7,902 bases of DNA, from NCBI GenBank assembly GCA_946480675.1, contig CAMLKS010000102.1, positions 1-7,902 of the forward strand, in the 5' to 3' direction. The stretch is from an uncultured Bacteroidota bacterium (GTDB taxonomy: Bacteria; Bacteroidota; Bacteroidia; Chitinophagales; Chitinophagaceae). Each line of letters starts with the position of its first letter. Position 1 is the first letter of the stretch. The translations under genes were made by a program, and so were the position numbers. Under the pieces are notes generated by a model. It did not search any database. It saw only the letters and a list, made by a program, of their open reading frames with translations, and was not told where the DNA came from. This document shows, piece after piece, positions 6,445 through 7,902 of the stretch.

Positions 6445-7902
<1,458 letters not shown>

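Overview
The window looks like chromosomal DNA of a Bacteroidota bacterium, probably Chitinophagales/Chitinophagaceae or a close relative. The support is: two exported proteins with C-terminal type IX secretion (T9SS) sorting domains, a system restricted to this phylum; AT-rich leaders without a clear Shine-Dalgarno sequence before most genes; a promoter-like pair of the phylum's TTG / TAnnTTTG type; and heavy use of ATA (Ile) and GTA (Val) codons even in groEL. The family assignment is inference.

Layout, left to right. Bases 1-108 are the last 35 codons of an unidentified + strand gene. A strong hairpin (105-132) separates it from a convergent - strand gene (149-2134) for a secreted, PNGase F-like N-glycan amidase with extra beta-rich domains and a T9SS tail. 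After a 184-bp divergent intergenic region, a two-base-pair-overlap-style operon (stop and start share one base) encodes an OmpR/PhoB response regulator (2319-3014) and its HisKA-type membrane histidine kinase (3014-4414). A second bidirectional hairpin (4407-4442) separates the kinase gene from the convergent gene 4460-5395, a small T9SS-exported protein resembling the putative carbohydrate metabolism domain (PCMD) family. Upstream of it on the same strand is a BCP/PrxQ-like peroxiredoxin (5427-5897); a 10-bp inverted repeat spans the 31-bp junction. A 239-bp divergent region carries a near-ideal peroxiredoxin promoter overlapped by a 10+3+10 palindrome. It then leads into groES (6137-6418) and groEL (6469 to the window end, cut at codon 478).

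How the genes fit together: groES and groEL form the standard chaperonin operon. The peroxiredoxin is a cytoplasmic stress-defence enzyme divergent from it, so this half of the window is stress and housekeeping. The left half pairs a glycoprotein-degrading exoenzyme with a two-component system of unknown signal; no sequence link between them is visible beyond adjacency. I see no mobile element, CRISPR array, tRNA or rRNA gene, and no clear multi-gene novel system. The most interesting items are the PNGase F homologue with an apparently changed third catalytic position and long C-terminal extension, the palindrome on the peroxiredoxin promoter, and the repeated placement of stop codons inside hairpin stems.
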